64,000 nucleotides of DNA from Novosphingobium sp. CF614 (GCF_900113255.1 NZ_FOOR01000017.1:1-64000), one strand, 5' to 3'. Counted from the stretch's first letter, positions 20,835 through 30,065 are shown. Made by a program: numbers and translations. The notes: generated from the letters alone by a model not told the origin.

Positions 20835-21602
20835 CGCCTTGACCGCTTGCCAGTAGCTTTCCTGGACATCGAGCGGCTGCCCCGCGAAGTCCTTTCCGTC
20901 GCACGCTGCCAGCACTTCCATCGCGCGGAACCGGCGCTCGAACTTGGCGTTGGCGGCGCGCAGCGCGTCTTCCGGGGCCACGCCGTTCAGGCGCACCAGG
21001 TTGACCGCGGCGAACAGCAGGTCGCCTGCTTCCTCGATCCTGCCCGCCTCGTCTTCGGCGGCGGCGAGTTCGTCCATCTCCTCGCGCAGCTTGTCGGCGG
21101 CGCCGGCCGGATCGGGCCAGTCGAACCCGACCCGCGCCGCGCGCTTCTGCAGCTTTTCGGCCCGCATCAGCGCCGGGAGCGACAGCGCCACCTCGTCGAT
21201 GGCGCTGCGTGCACCCTTGTCGGCGCGCTCGCGGGCCTTGAGCGCTTCCCAGCGTTCGGTCTGGGCGTGGCCCGAGGCGTCATCCCCGAAGATGTGCGGA
21301 TGGCGCGTTTCCATCTTGTCGGCGATGGCGGCGGCCACGTCGGTGAAGGCGAAGTGGCCAAGCTCCTCCGCCATGCGGGCATGGAACACGACCTGGAACA
21401 GAAGATCGCCAAGTTCGTCGCGCAAGGAGGCAAGGTCTTCGCGCGCGATCGCATCCGCGACTTCATAGGCTTCCTCGATCGTATAAGGGGCGATCGTCGC
21501 GAAAGTCTGCGCCCGGTCCCACTCACACCCGTTCCCGGGATCGCGCAGGCGCGCCATGATCGAGAGGAGGCGGTCGATTTGCTGGTGGCGTTGTCCGGTC
21601 AT
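20811..21602 (-). CDS. mazG: Nucleoside triphosphate pyrophosphohydrolase MazG
   Basis: All-alpha NTP pyrophosphatase that clears aberrant NTPs and modulates (p)ppGpp. The 263 residues carry two MazG domains. The first has NGCEWDRAQTFATIAPYTIEEAYEV with the metal-binding ExxE and DELGDLLFQVVFHARMAEE. The second (about 160-250) has the weaker GFDWPD and EEAGDLLFAAVNL. The gene is convergent with hflX and overlaps its stop. It is not linked to mazEF here. Confidence 0.94.
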   Translation of the reverse strand: MTGQRHQQIDRLLSIMARLRDPGNGCEWDRAQTFATIAPYTIEEAYEVADAIAREDLASLRDELGDLLFQVVFHARMAEELGHFAFTDVAAAIADKMETRHPHIFGDDASGHAQTERWEALKARERADKGARSAIDEVALSLPALMRAEKLQKRAARVGFDWPDPAGAADKLREEMDELAAAEDEAGRIEEAGDLLFAAVNLVRLNGVAPEDALRAANAKFERRFRAMEVLAACDGKDFAGQPLDVQESYWQAVKASERGESS

Positions 21603-21717
21603 GCGTTTAGGCTATTTCCGGAAACAGCGTGGTTTGCGCAAGCCGGAAGTGAGATCCGTCGTCCCGGGGAAGGTTGGGACGACGGGGCAGCCAACCGCGC
21701 ATTGGTCTGGTGATACG

Positions 21718-22479
21718 TCACGCGCCGTTCCCCGCCGGGCCCTGGGGCGCCAGGGGCCACGCAAAGGTTTCGATACATTCGCCGGTAACCGCGGCGTCGG
21801 GCGCATAGCTGCGTTCCACTATCGTCCCGCGCCCGTCGCGTCCGATCGCGATAACCGTGCTGCAGCGCGTGCCGTAGATGGGGTCGCGAATGAAGACGGG
21901 TGCGAAGCAGGGGGTGGGGCCGTGTTCCGGGCAGTCCGGCACGGAGGGCGGGGCTTCGTCGCGCAGGGCCGCCAGCAGCGGGGTGAAATCGTGATCGCCG
22001 CCGGCCATCCACGCCTGGACGGCCTGCTGGACCCGCACGGTCTTGGGCCATGGCACGTCGAAGCCGCCGTTCGAAAGGCCGTGGACTCCCGGCGCGAGGC
22101 TGCGGCGCTCGACTTGCGGGTGGTTGCCAAGGAACCACGCGCTGCCGTTATCGATCAGCACCAGGTTGAAGGGGTTCATCGCTGCCATGTCTTGCGGCGC
22201 GGTGCCGGTCAGCAGATCGACGACGAGGCGTCCGCGCGAAGGTCGCCCGGGTTGTGGGCCCTGCGGCACGCGGTAGTTGGTGACCAGTGCGAATCGGCCC
22301 GCCTCGGCGACGCCGAGCCAGGTGCCGCCGCCGGTCAGGTCGGTTCCCGCGATCACGCCGGAGCCGTCGTCCCACCGGGAGAGCGGGGCAGCGGGGCGGG
22401 CATGGAATTCGTCCCGGTTGCCGGCGCAGACGAGCAGCCAGTCGGGATGCGCGTCCCAGGCGAGGGCGGCGACGCACAT
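21718..22479 (-). CDS. NRDE/TANGO2 family protein
   Basis: A 253-residue protein beginning MCVAALAWDAHPDWLLVCAGNRDEF, with the Cys2 and Asn-Arg-Asp-Glu motif that defines the NRDE (TANGO2-like) family, plus TGGGTWLGVAEAGRFALVTNYR. An N-terminal Cys after Met removal recalls Ntn-hydrolase chemistry, and TANGO2 homologues have been linked to haem handling, but the bacterial function is not settled. It shares its first base (22479) with the last base of the upstream radC gene, so the two are coupled. Confidence 0.88.
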   Translation of the reverse strand: MCVAALAWDAHPDWLLVCAGNRDEFHARPAAPLSRWDDGSGVIAGTDLTGGGTWLGVAEAGRFALVTNYRVPQGPQPGRPSRGRLVVDLLTGTAPQDMAAMNPFNLVLIDNGSAWFLGNHPQVERRSLAPGVHGLSNGGFDVPWPKTVRVQQAVQAWMAGGDHDFTPLLAALRDEAPPSVPDCPEHGPTPCFAPVFIRDPIYGTRCSTVIAIGRDGRGTIVERSYAPDAAVTGECIETFAWPLAPQGPAGNGA

Positions 22480-23237
22480 CAGATCAGCCCTTTGGCCTTG
22501 AGGCTGACATGCCCCTCGCGGCCGATGATGACATGGTCATAGACCGTGATGCCCAACAGGCGTCCGGCTTCGGCGATGCGGTTGGTGATCTCGATGTCGG
22601 CGCGGCTCGGCTGGGGCGAGCCGGAGGGGTGGTTGTGCACCAGGATCAGCGCCGTGGCGCCAATGTCGAGCGCGCGGCGGATCACTTCGCGGGGGTGGAT
22701 GGCCGCCTCGTCGATCGAACCCTCGCCGGCGAGATCGTCCAGGATCAGCAGGTTCCTGGCGTTCAGGTAGAGTATCCGCACGCGCTCCACGGTCAGGTGG
22801 GCCATGTCGATCGTCAGGTAGTCGATCAGTGCCTGCCAGGAGGCGATCACCGGCATCTCGCGCACTTGCTGGCGCGCCATGCGGGTGGCGGCGACCCGGA
22901 CCAGTTGCAGCGCGGCGCTGGTCGCCTCGCCCATGCCGGGGTGCATGGCGAGCGTGCGCGGATCGGCTTGCAGCACGCCGGCCAGCGAGCCGAAGCGTTG
23001 CAGCAGGCTGCGCGCCAGCGGTTTCATGTCCCGCCGCGCAACCGCCTGCGCCAGCAGGAGTTCGATCACCTCATGATCGGCCAGCGCGTCCGGCCCCCCT
23101 TCGATCAGCCGCTGGCGCAGCCGCTTGCGATGCCCGCTGGGATCGCTCGCCCGATCCGGCTGGCAATCGGGCCGGCGATCCGGCTGGCGGTGCGGGGGCG
23201 CGGCGCGTTCAGGAAAGAGAGGGGGCTCGTCAGGCAT
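22479..23237 (-). CDS. radC: RadC family JAB1/MPN protein
   Basis: A 252-residue protein with an N-terminal helix-hairpin-helix-like region (ALADHEVIELLLAQAV, LARSLLQRFGSLAGVL, GMGEATSAAL) and a C-terminal JAMM metalloprotease-like domain with the HNHPSGSPQPSRAD metal site. The family is named for DNA repair, but that role is doubtful. The ATG at 23237 is preferred over one further upstream, which would lie in the divergent ydbH promoter. The N-terminus contains a degenerate QPDR-type repeat (about residues 16-31). Confidence 0.92.
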   Translation of the reverse strand: MPDEPPLFPERAAPPHRQPDRRPDCQPDRASDPSGHRKRLRQRLIEGGPDALADHEVIELLLAQAVARRDMKPLARSLLQRFGSLAGVLQADPRTLAMHPGMGEATSAALQLVRVAATRMARQQVREMPVIASWQALIDYLTIDMAHLTVERVRILYLNARNLLILDDLAGEGSIDEAAIHPREVIRRALDIGATALILVHNHPSGSPQPSRADIEITNRIAEAGRLLGITVYDHVIIGREGHVSLKAKGLI

Positions 23238-23281
23238 ATGCTCTGCAAGCAATTGCCTTTCCCGCGCTGTCAGCGCAAGTG

Positions 23282-26200
23282 ATGGAGCGGATGGCGCAAC
23301 AGCACGACCAGTTCCCCGAGCCCGATTTCGCGGCGAACGAGGCAAGCGCGCCGGCTCCGCGCCGTGCGCGCTGGCTGCTCGCGCTTGGCGCGTTGCTGCT
23401 GCTCGCGCTCGGCCTGGCCTGGACCATGCGCAAGGACATCGCAGACAACGTAATCGCCGCCCAGCTCGAATCGCTGGGCTTGCCCGCGCGCTACAAGGTC
23501 GTTTCGATCGGCCCGTCGGAGCAGGTGATCCGCGATCTGGTGATCGGCGATCCCCGGCGGCCGGACCTGGCTATCGCGGAACTGCGCGTCGCCACCCGTC
23601 TTTACTTGGGGCTGCCGGGAATCGGCCGGATCACGATCGTGCGCCCGCGCCTCTACGGCACTTTCCGCGATGGCCGGGTCAGCTTCGGCAGCCTGGACAA
23701 GGCCTTGTTCACCGGCGCGGGAGCACCGTTCGAGATGCCCGACCTCGACGTGGCGCTGGTCGATGGGCGGGCGCTGATCGAGAGCGATGTGGGCCGGATC
23801 GGCGTCAAGCTGGAGGGCAAGGGCCCCCTTCGCGGAGGCTTTGCCGGCACGCTGGCTGCCATTACGCCCGAACTCGCACTCGATGGCTGCAAGGCCGGCC
23901 GCACCAGCCTCTACGGCAAGCTCACCACCACGGCGCAGCGGCCGCGCTTCGAGGGGCCGGTGCGGATGCAGGTCCTCTCGTGCCCGGACCGGGCGCTCAC
24001 CCTGGCGCGGGCGGGGCTGCTGCTCGACCTCAGGCTGGACGAGGCGCTCGACGGCGGAGAGGGCAAGCTGGGCTTCGATGCGGGCCCCGGCGGCTATGCG
24101 GAAGCCCGGCTGGGGCGCGGTTCCGGCACTGCCAGGTTCACCTACCGCAAGCGCTCGCTCAATGCGCGTTATGGCATCTCTCTCTATGGCCTGGACACCT
24201 CTCAAGTACGCTTCGCCAGCCTCTCGTTCGACGGTAGCGCCCGCTCCGCCGAGGGGCTCGCTCACTTCGATGTCGAAGGCGATCTGGCCGGCAAGGGGAT
24301 TGCGCTCGGCTCCGGGCTCGACCGGGTGCTGTTCGATGTGGAACGGGCAGGCCAGGGCACGCTCGCGGCCCCGCTGGCCGCGCAGATCCGCGCTGCGCTC
24401 GCCCGGGAGACGCGCGGCAGCACACTTGCGGTCAATCTGATCCTTCGCCGCAGTTCCGAAGGGTTCAGTCTCGTCGTGCCGCGCGGTTCGCTCAAGGGCG
24501 GCAGCGGCGCCTCGCTGCTCACGCTCTCGCGCGCCCAGGCGATGTTCGGCACCGGGAGGCTCCCGCGCGTGACCGGCAATTTCGCCATTGGCGGACAGGG
24601 CCTGCCGCAAGTAACGGGGCGGATGGAGGGCGGCGGGCGCGAAAGGCTTGCCATGCAGGTCGCCATGCCGGAATATCGTGCGGGCGAGACCCGCGTCGCG
24701 CTCCCTCGCCTGGCCTTGGTGCAAGGCGCGAACGGGGCGCTTTCCTTCAACGGAGAAGCCCGCCTGACCGGCGAGCTACCCGGCGGCCGGGCGGAAAACC
24801 TGGTGCTTCCGCTTGCCGGGAACTGGGCCGCCAACGGCGACCTGGCGATCTGGCCGCGTTGCAGCGACATCGCGTTCGATCGGCTCCGCTTCGCCAACCT
24901 GACGCTCGACCGGCGCCGCCTGTCGGTCTGTCCCGCAGCCGGCGGTGCCATCGTTCGGGGCAGCAACGGCGATCTGCGGGTGGCCCTGGGCGTGCCCGCG
25001 CTGAACCTTTCCGGGCGGCTTGGCGAAACGCCGATCCGCATCGCCAGCGGGCCGCTGGGCCTGGCCCTGGGCGGCGGGCAACCCGGCGCGCTCAAGGCGC
25101 GCGCGCTCAAGGTCGAACTTGGACCGGCCGAAACCGCCTCGCACTTCAGCATCACCGATCTTGGCGCACGTATCGGCAAGGAAGTCGCCGGGACTTTCGA
25201 CGAGGCCGACATCGGGCTCTACGCCGTCCCGCTGGACTTGCGACGGACATCGGGCCGCTGGCGCTACGCGGCGGGGGTCTTCTCGGTCGAAGGCGCCACC
25301 TTCACGCTTGTCGACCGGCAGCCGGTGGTGCGCTTCCAGCCGATGATCGCGCGCGACGCCGTGCTGCGTCTCGCCGATAACACGATCACCGCGCAGGCGA
25401 CGATTCGCGAGCCCAGCAGCGACCGCGAGGTGGTGCGCGCCGATATCGTTCACGATCTTGCCCGCGCCGCCGGCCACGCCGACCTCGCGGTGGACGGGAT
25501 CAGGTTCGACGACAAGCTGCAGGCCGATTCGCTTTCCGGACTGGCCCTGGGCGTGGTTTCCAATCTCCAGGGCCTGGTGCGCGGTTCGGGCCGCATCGAC
25601 TGGGATGCGCAGGGCGTCACCAGTCACGGCCGCTTCGCTACCGACGGAGTGGACTTCGCAGCTGCTTTCGGCCCGGTGAAAGGGCTTTCGGGCGAGGTCG
25701 TCTTCACCGACCTGCTCGGCCTTGTCACCGCGCCTGACCAGACCTTGCGGATCGCCTCGATCAATCCCGGCATCGCGGTGGACGACGGCACCCTCTCGTT
25801 CGAAATGAAGCCGGGTTACTTCCTGCAGATCAATGGCGCGCGCTGGCCCTTCATGGACGGGACGCTGACGCTCGATCCGGCGCACATGCAGATCGGCGTC
25901 GCCGAGACGCGGTACTACACGCTCAAGGTCAGCGGGCTCGACGCCGCGACTTTCGTGCAGCACCTGGAACTGTCCAATATTAGTGCCACCGGTGTGTTCG
26001 ACGGCGAATTGCCGCTGGTTTTCGACGAAAGCGGTGGCCGGGTGGAGAACGGCTACCTGGTCTCGCGCCCGCCGGGCGGCAACGTCTCCTATGTCGGCGA
26101 ACTGACGTACAAGGATCTCTCGGCCATGGGCAATTTCGCGTTCGGCGCGCTCAAGTCGGTGGATTACGACCGCATGGAGATCGGCCTTGGCGGATCGCTT

Positions 26201-26479
26201 ACCGGGGATATCGTTACGCGCGTCAGCTTCGACGGGCTCGGCCAGGGCGCGGGCGCCAGGCGGAACTTCCTGACCAGGCAGATCGCCAGGCTGCCGATCC
26301 GGTTCATCGTCAATATCCGGGCGCCGTTCTTCAGCCTGTTCGGTTCGATGCGATCGCTCTATGATCCCAGCTATGTGGCCGATCCGCGCACGCTGGGCCT
26401 GATCGATCCGAAAACCGGGGTTCGCCCAGCCCTGCCCAATTCCACCATTCAGCCTCCAGTCAGCGAGAAAAGGCCATGA
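23282..26479 (+). CDS. ydbH: YdbH-like AsmA-superfamily intermembrane lipid transporter
   Basis: About 1065 residues. An N-terminal membrane anchor (WLLALGALLLLALGLAWTM, about residues 33-52) is followed by a very long beta-rich periplasmic region and a conserved YdbH C-terminus (VDYDRMEIGLGGSLTGDI; RFIVNIRAPFFSLFGSMRSLYDPSY). E. coli YdbH spans the periplasm as a hydrophobic groove carrying phospholipids to the outer membrane, partnered by lipoprotein YnbE. The stop overlaps the ynbE start (ATGA). The ATG at 23282 is used; a second in-frame ATG at 23291 is possible. Confidence 0.9.
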   Translation: MERMAQQHDQFPEPDFAANEASAPAPRRARWLLALGALLLLALGLAWTMRKDIADNVIAAQLESLGLPARYKVVSIGPSEQVIRDLVIGDPRRPDLAIAELRVATRLYLGLPGIGRITIVRPRLYGTFRDGRVSFGSLDKALFTGAGAPFEMPDLDVALVDGRALIESDVGRIGVKLEGKGPLRGGFAGTLAAITPELALDGCKAGRTSLYGKLTTTAQRPRFEGPVRMQVLSCPDRALTLARAGLLLDLRLDEALDGGEGKLGFDAGPGGYAEARLGRGSGTARFTYRKRSLNARYGISLYGLDTSQVRFASLSFDGSARSAEGLAHFDVEGDLAGKGIALGSGLDRVLFDVERAGQGTLAAPLAAQIRAALARETRGSTLAVNLILRRSSEGFSLVVPRGSLKGGSGASLLTLSRAQAMFGTGRLPRVTGNFAIGGQGLPQVTGRMEGGGRERLAMQVAMPEYRAGETRVALPRLALVQGANGALSFNGEARLTGELPGGRAENLVLPLAGNWAANGDLAIWPRCSDIAFDRLRFANLTLDRRRLSVCPAAGGAIVRGSNGDLRVALGVPALNLSGRLGETPIRIASGPLGLALGGGQPGALKARALKVELGPAETASHFSITDLGARIGKEVAGTFDEADIGLYAVPLDLRRTSGRWRYAAGVFSVEGATFTLVDRQPVVRFQPMIARDAVLRLADNTITAQATIREPSSDREVVRADIVHDLARAAGHADLAVDGIRFDDKLQADSLSGLALGVVSNLQGLVRGSGRIDWDAQGVTSHGRFATDGVDFAAAFGPVKGLSGEVVFTDLLGLVTAPDQTLRIASINPGIAVDDGTLSFEMKPGYFLQINGARWPFMDGTLTLDPAHMQIGVAETRYYTLKVSGLDAATFVQHLELSNISATGVFDGELPLVFDESGGRVENGYLVSRPPGGNVSYVGELTYKDLSAMGNFAFGALKSVDYDRMEIGLGGSLTGDIVTRVSFDGLGQGAGARRNFLTRQIARLPIRFIVNIRAPFFSLFGSMRSLYDPSYVADPRTLGLIDPKTGVRPALPNSTIQPPVSEKRP

Positions 26480-26781
26480 CGGCGCATGAATTGACCGGAA
26501 GCTTTCCGGCTGCGACAAGCCCGCAAATGACACGGCGGGGAATGAACAGAGTGCAGCGGGAAAGCCAAGGGCCCGGTGGGCGCGCCGTTCGCGCCCTGTT
26601 GAAGCCGGTGTTGATGCTGATGGTTGCGGGAGCGTCCGGCGCGCTCGGGGGGTGCGTGAATCTCGCGGCGCCCGATAAGCCGATCGTGATCGAGCTGAAC
26701 ATCAATATCCGGCAGGACGTGGTCTATCGTCTTGATGCCGATGCGGCCAAGACGATCGAGCAGAACAGGGACGTCTTCTGA
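26476..26781 (+). CDS. ynbE: YnbE-like outer-membrane lipoprotein
   Basis: 101 residues. A hydrophobic stretch ends in a lipobox (GALGGC, Cys about 60), after which the short mature part has PIVIELNINIRQDVVYRLD, close to the YnbE consensus. In E. coli, YnbE multimerises and completes the YdbH bridge at the outer membrane. The N-terminal leader is longer than in E. coli, and internal ATGs (for example MNRVQRE at about residue 23) could be the real start. Overlaps with both ydbH (ATGA) and ydbL (TGATG) indicate a coupled operon. Confidence 0.88.
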   Translation: MTAHELTGSFPAATSPQMTRRGMNRVQRESQGPGGRAVRALLKPVLMLMVAGASGALGGCVNLAAPDKPIVIELNINIRQDVVYRLDADAAKTIEQNRDVF

Positions 26782-27197
26782 TGAGTTGGTTGCAAGGCAA
26801 GATTTTCAGGATTGGTGGCCTCGGGATTGGTGGAACGGCCGTTGCGGCCGCTCTGCTCGTCGCGGCGCCGATGGCGGTTCATGCCGAGGGCCGCAGTCCC
26901 GAGTATGCGGCCGCGCGCGCCGCCGGGAAGGTGGGCGAACAGCAGGACGGCTACCTTGGCACCGTCGGCAGCCAGCCGGCCGCGATCACGGCGATGGTGC
27001 GCGATCTCAACAACAAGCGCCGCGCCATCTACACCGAAGGCGCCGCGTCCAAGGGCAGCACCGTCCAGGAGTTCGCCACCGCCACCGCCTGCCGTCTTCT
27101 GGCCGAAACCACGCCGGGAGAGAAATACCAGGCGCCGGACGGCTCCTGGCAGACCCGCGGCGCCACGTTGCCGCCGCGTCCCGCCGGCTGCAAGTGA
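26781..27197 (+). CDS. ydbL: YdbL (DUF1318) family periplasmic protein
   Basis: 138 residues. A signal peptide (LLVAAPMAVHAEG) is followed by a small DUF1318 domain (AARAAGKVGEQQDGYLG, LNNKRRAIYTEGA, VQEFATATACRLLAET). YdbL is the third member of the ydbH-ynbE-ydbL operon; in E. coli it modulates the YdbH-YnbE lipid bridge. A C-terminal extension with YQAPDGSWQTRG is visible. It starts on the ynbE stop codon (TGATG), and a strong terminator follows 45 bp after the stop. Confidence 0.9.
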   Translation: MSWLQGKIFRIGGLGIGGTAVAAALLVAAPMAVHAEGRSPEYAAARAAGKVGEQQDGYLGTVGSQPAAITAMVRDLNNKRRAIYTEGAASKGSTVQEFATATACRLLAETTPGEKYQAPDGSWQTRGATLPPRPAGCK

Positions 27198-27241
27198 CGG
27201 CGCGGTAACGCGCGGCCCCGCACTTTCGTTGATTCGCATGC

Positions 27242-27282
27242 AAAAGGGTCCGGGTGGCAGCGATGCCCCTCGGACCCTTTTT
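27242..27282 (+). terminator. Rho-independent terminator of ydbH-ynbE-ydbL
   Basis: An AAAGGGTCCG / CGGACCCTTTTT stem with a loop of about 18 nt runs directly into a T-tract. It separates the lipid-transport operon from the ATP synthase operon. Confidence 0.75.
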
Positions 27283-27489
27283 CGTCGTCTCGCAAAGGCG
27301 GCGTCGATTTGGTGAAACCATGGTATTGCTGCGGCGCGCCCTTGCGCGGCGGCGGGGGCTGTCGACAAGAGTTGCAGCGCAGCACGTGCCACGGTTGACT
27401 CGGGAAAAGCCGCAACCTAAGGGGGCGGCGCCCTCGCGGGCGACCCGTTGCGCGCGTCAATCGTTCCTGTGTGAAAAGAGGAGCCTGAC

Positions 27490-27810
27490 ATGAACGACGA
27501 GCAACCCGCGCGAGACCCTGTTGGCGAGGATGCGCGCATCGATTCGCTCGAGGAACGGCTGAAGGCCGCCCGCGAGCGCGAAGAGAAACGCAACAAGCCG
27601 GTCGCGGGCGCGGAGGCGGACGAGAATTATCGTGCCGGAAACCGCGTCCTTGCCGAGCTGCTGGGGGGTATCGTCGGCGGCCTGTTCCTGGGGTGGGTGA
27701 TCGATCACTTCGCCGGGACGACGCCCTGGGGCCTGTTGGTGATGTTGTTCCTCGGAATCTTCGTCGCCTTCAGGAACATCATCCGGATGTCGAACCGGCG
27801 CCCCGACTGA
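27490..27810 (+). CDS. atpI: ATP synthase F0 assembly protein AtpI
   Basis: 106 residues. A charged N-terminal half (SLEERLKAAREREEKRN) is followed by two membrane helices (LAELLGGIVGGLFLGWVIDHF and WGLLVMLFLGIFVAFRNIIRM). This matches the AtpI/AtpZ-type protein that helps assemble the c-ring. It is the first gene of the F0 operon, 70 bp before atpB, and the start follows GAGGAGCC. Confidence 0.9.
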   Translation: MNDEQPARDPVGEDARIDSLEERLKAAREREEKRNKPVAGAEADENYRAGNRVLAELLGGIVGGLFLGWVIDHFAGTTPWGLLVMLFLGIFVAFRNIIRMSNRRPD

Positions 27811-27881
27811 CTCCCTGAAAAAGAGGGTAACGCGAAGGGCGCTGTCGCGCATGTTGTAGGTTAAGTCGAGGGCACAAAGAC

Positions 27882-28670
27882 GTGGCAGCCGAAGCGGGCA
27901 AAGTCGATCCGATGCACCAGTTCTCCATCGAGCCCTTGTTCGGGACCGATAACTGGCAGATCGCGGGCTATCACATCCCCTTCACCAATTCCGCGCTGTG
28001 GATGACGATATCCGCCGTGGCCCTGCTGATCTTCGTCGCGGGCGGCCTGAAGCGCCAGCTGGTGCCGGGCCGCTGGCAGATGGCGGTGGAGACTTTCACC
28101 GGCTTCGTCGACGGGATGCTCGCCGCCAACATCGGCCCCAACGGCAAGAAGTACGTGCCCTACATCTTCTCGCTGTTCATGTTCATCCTCTTCGCCAATT
28201 TCTTCGGGCTGCTTCCGCTGGGTGTCGTAGGCGTGCACGCCTTCACTTTCACCAGCCATTTCAGCGCGACCGGCGTGCTTTCGGTCATGGCCTTCGCGAT
28301 CGTGCTGATCGTCGGCTTCGCGAAGCACAAGCTGCACTTCTTCTCGCTGTTCGTGCCCCACGGCACGCCGCTGATCATGATCCCGCTGATCTTCTGTATC
28401 GAGCTGGTTTCCTTCCTGGTGCGCCCGTTCAGCCTTGGCCTGCGTCTCTTCGTCGCGATGATGGCCGGCCACGTCCTGCTGGAAGTGCTTTCGGGCTTCG
28501 TCATCAACGGCATCAACGCCGGTGTCGGAATCGGTCCCGTTGTCAGCCTCCTCAGCTTCATCCTGATGGTCGCCATCTGCGCGCTCGAGCTGCTCGTCGC
28601 CGCGATCCAGGCCTATGTCTTCGCGCTGTTGACTTCGCTCTATCTCAACGACGCAGAGAACCTTCACTAA
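27882..28670 (+). CDS. atpB: ATP synthase F0 subunit a
   Basis: Proton-channel subunit. The 262 residues have five to six membrane helices and the essential arginine in RPFSLGLRLFVAMMAGHVLL. The N-terminus MHQFSIEPLF and the C-terminal ALELLVAAIQAYVFALLTSLYLND are diagnostic. The start is GTG at 27882. The long open frames in other registers over this region are shadows. Confidence 0.97.
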   Translation: MAAEAGKVDPMHQFSIEPLFGTDNWQIAGYHIPFTNSALWMTISAVALLIFVAGGLKRQLVPGRWQMAVETFTGFVDGMLAANIGPNGKKYVPYIFSLFMFILFANFFGLLPLGVVGVHAFTFTSHFSATGVLSVMAFAIVLIVGFAKHKLHFFSLFVPHGTPLIMIPLIFCIELVSFLVRPFSLGLRLFVAMMAGHVLLEVLSGFVINGINAGVGIGPVVSLLSFILMVAICALELLVAAIQAYVFALLTSLYLNDAENLH

Positions 28671-28713
28671 GTCCGTCATCTTCAGACACGCTTTTCAAAA
28701 AGGGAGTTTTCAC

Positions 28714-28941
28714 ATGGATCCTCAAGCAGCCAAGCTCGTCGGCGCCGGTCTCGCAGCTATCGGTGCAGGCATGGCCGCCATCGGCGTGGGCAACGTCTTT
28801 GGTTCGTTCCTCGAGAGCGCGCTGCGCAATCCCGGCGCGGCCGACGGCCAGCAGGGCCGCCTGTTCATCGGCTTCGCCGCCGCCGAACTTCTCGGCCTGC
28901 TGTCGTTCGTCGTCGCGATGATCCTGATCTTCGTCGCCTGA
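28714..28941 (+). CDS. atpE: ATP synthase F0 subunit c
   Basis: 75-residue hairpin proteolipid forming the rotor ring. The first helix (LVGAGLAAIGAGMAAIGVGNVFG), the polar loop RNPGA (38-42) and the second helix with the proton-carrying Glu58 (FIGFAAAELLGLLSF) are complete. AGGGAG lies 10 bp before the ATG. Confidence 0.97.
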   Translation: MDPQAAKLVGAGLAAIGAGMAAIGVGNVFGSFLESALRNPGAADGQQGRLFIGFAAAELLGLLSFVVAMILIFVA

Positions 28942-29018
28942 ACGATTGAACCTGACCTGACTGGCCTGGACCGTCCTCGGCAGGGGGCGGTCCGGCCGGC
29001 CAAGCTTCGGAAACCCGC

Positions 29019-29510
29019 ATGCCTCAAATCGCGCAACTTGGCGAAACCTACGCCAGTCAGATCTTCTGGATTCTGCTGATCTTCGGCTTTGTCTTCTTCG
29101 TCATCGGCAATGGCATGGTGCCCAAGGTCATGGCGACGGTCGCGCTGCGCGACAAGCAGATCGGCAATGACCTTGCCGCCGCGGAAGCAGCCCGCAAGGC
29201 TGCGGATGCCGAGGAGGAAGCATGGCGCAAGCGTGAGAACGAAAATCGCGCCCAGGCTCAGGCGATCATCGCCGGCGCCAAGACGCAGGCCGCCCGGGTG
29301 ACCGAAGGGCGCCTGGCCGAAGTGGCCGTGAAGCTCGATGCGCAGCTCGCCGAGGCGGATGCGCGCATCGCTGCCGCGCGCGACGGCGCGCTCAACGAGA
29401 TCGAGACCGTGGCGACCGAGGCGGCGAGCGACATCGTCGCGCGTATCGCCGGCGTCACTGTCGACGAAGCGGCGGCCCGCGCCGCTGTGAAGGAAGCGCT
29501 CCATGGCTAA
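29019..29510 (+). CDS. atpF': ATP synthase F0 subunit b' (first b-type subunit)
   Basis: 163 residues. One N-terminal membrane helix (QIFWILLIFGFVFFVIG) is followed by a long Ala/Glu/Lys-rich helix forming the peripheral stalk. Alphaproteobacteria carry two different b subunits; this is the first in the operon and overlaps the second by 8 bp. The opening QIAQLGETYASQIFW is typical of the b' type. Which copy is called atpF or atpG (b') varies between annotations. Confidence 0.92.
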   Translation: MPQIAQLGETYASQIFWILLIFGFVFFVIGNGMVPKVMATVALRDKQIGNDLAAAEAARKAADAEEEAWRKRENENRAQAQAIIAGAKTQAARVTEGRLAEVAVKLDAQLAEADARIAAARDGALNEIETVATEAASDIVARIAGVTVDEAAARAAVKEALHG

Positions 29511-30039
29511 TCTTCTCCCACTCCTTGCCGCGGCGGCGGAGCACGGCGCCGAAGCCGAGCCGGCCGCGCTGGGCCTTGCGCCCGGAGCGTGGGTCGCGCT
29601 CTCGATGATCGTGCTGCTGGCGGTCGCGGTCTGGAAGAAGGCGCCGGCCATGCTGACCGGAATGCTCGATTCCAGCATCGCCGAGATCCGCAAGGAGCTT
29701 GACGAAGCCAGGACCCTGCGGGCCGAGGCGGAAGCGCTGCGCAAGGAATACGCCGACAAGATCGCCAATGCCGAGAAGGACGTGGCGGCCATGCTCGAGC
29801 ATGCGAAGCACGAGGCCGAGGCGATCGTCGCCAAGGCCGAGGCCAACACCACCGACGTAATCGCGCGGCGCGAAAAGATGGCCCAGGACAAGATCGCCGC
29901 CGCCGAGCGCGCCGCCATCGCCGACTTGCGCGCCAAGGCCGCATCCGCCGCCGCCGTCGCCGCGCGCGGGCTCATCAAGGCCAATCACTCGGCCGCTGCG
30001 GACAAGGTGCTGGTGGACGAGGCGATCGGGGGGATGTGA
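29503..30039 (+). CDS. atpF: ATP synthase F0 subunit b
   Basis: 178 residues. A membrane helix (WVALSMIVLLAVAVW) lies after a short N-terminus, then an extended amphipathic helix with many Glu/Lys/Ala and AKANTTDVI-like segments. It heterodimerises with b' in the stator. It starts 8 bp inside the end of the b' gene and is followed by a strong terminator. The F1 genes are not in the window, as is usual for alphaproteobacteria where F0 and F1 operons are split. Confidence 0.95.
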   Translation: MANLLPLLAAAAEHGAEAEPAALGLAPGAWVALSMIVLLAVAVWKKAPAMLTGMLDSSIAEIRKELDEARTLRAEAEALRKEYADKIANAEKDVAAMLEHAKHEAEAIVAKAEANTTDVIARREKMAQDKIAAAERAAIADLRAKAASAAAVAARGLIKANHSAAADKVLVDEAIGGM

Positions 30040-30065
30040 TCCTTCGATCTCGTCCAGCCCTGGAA

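Noticed and set aside
22829..23281. Upstream in-frame extension of ydbH
   Set aside because: It is antisense to radC. The extension is Arg/Pro-rich, while the membrane anchor begins only after 23282.
27254..27493. 79-residue frame between ydbL and atpI
   Set aside because: It starts inside the terminator hairpin, is Arg-rich and has no ribosome-binding site. It is probably just atpI leader sequence.
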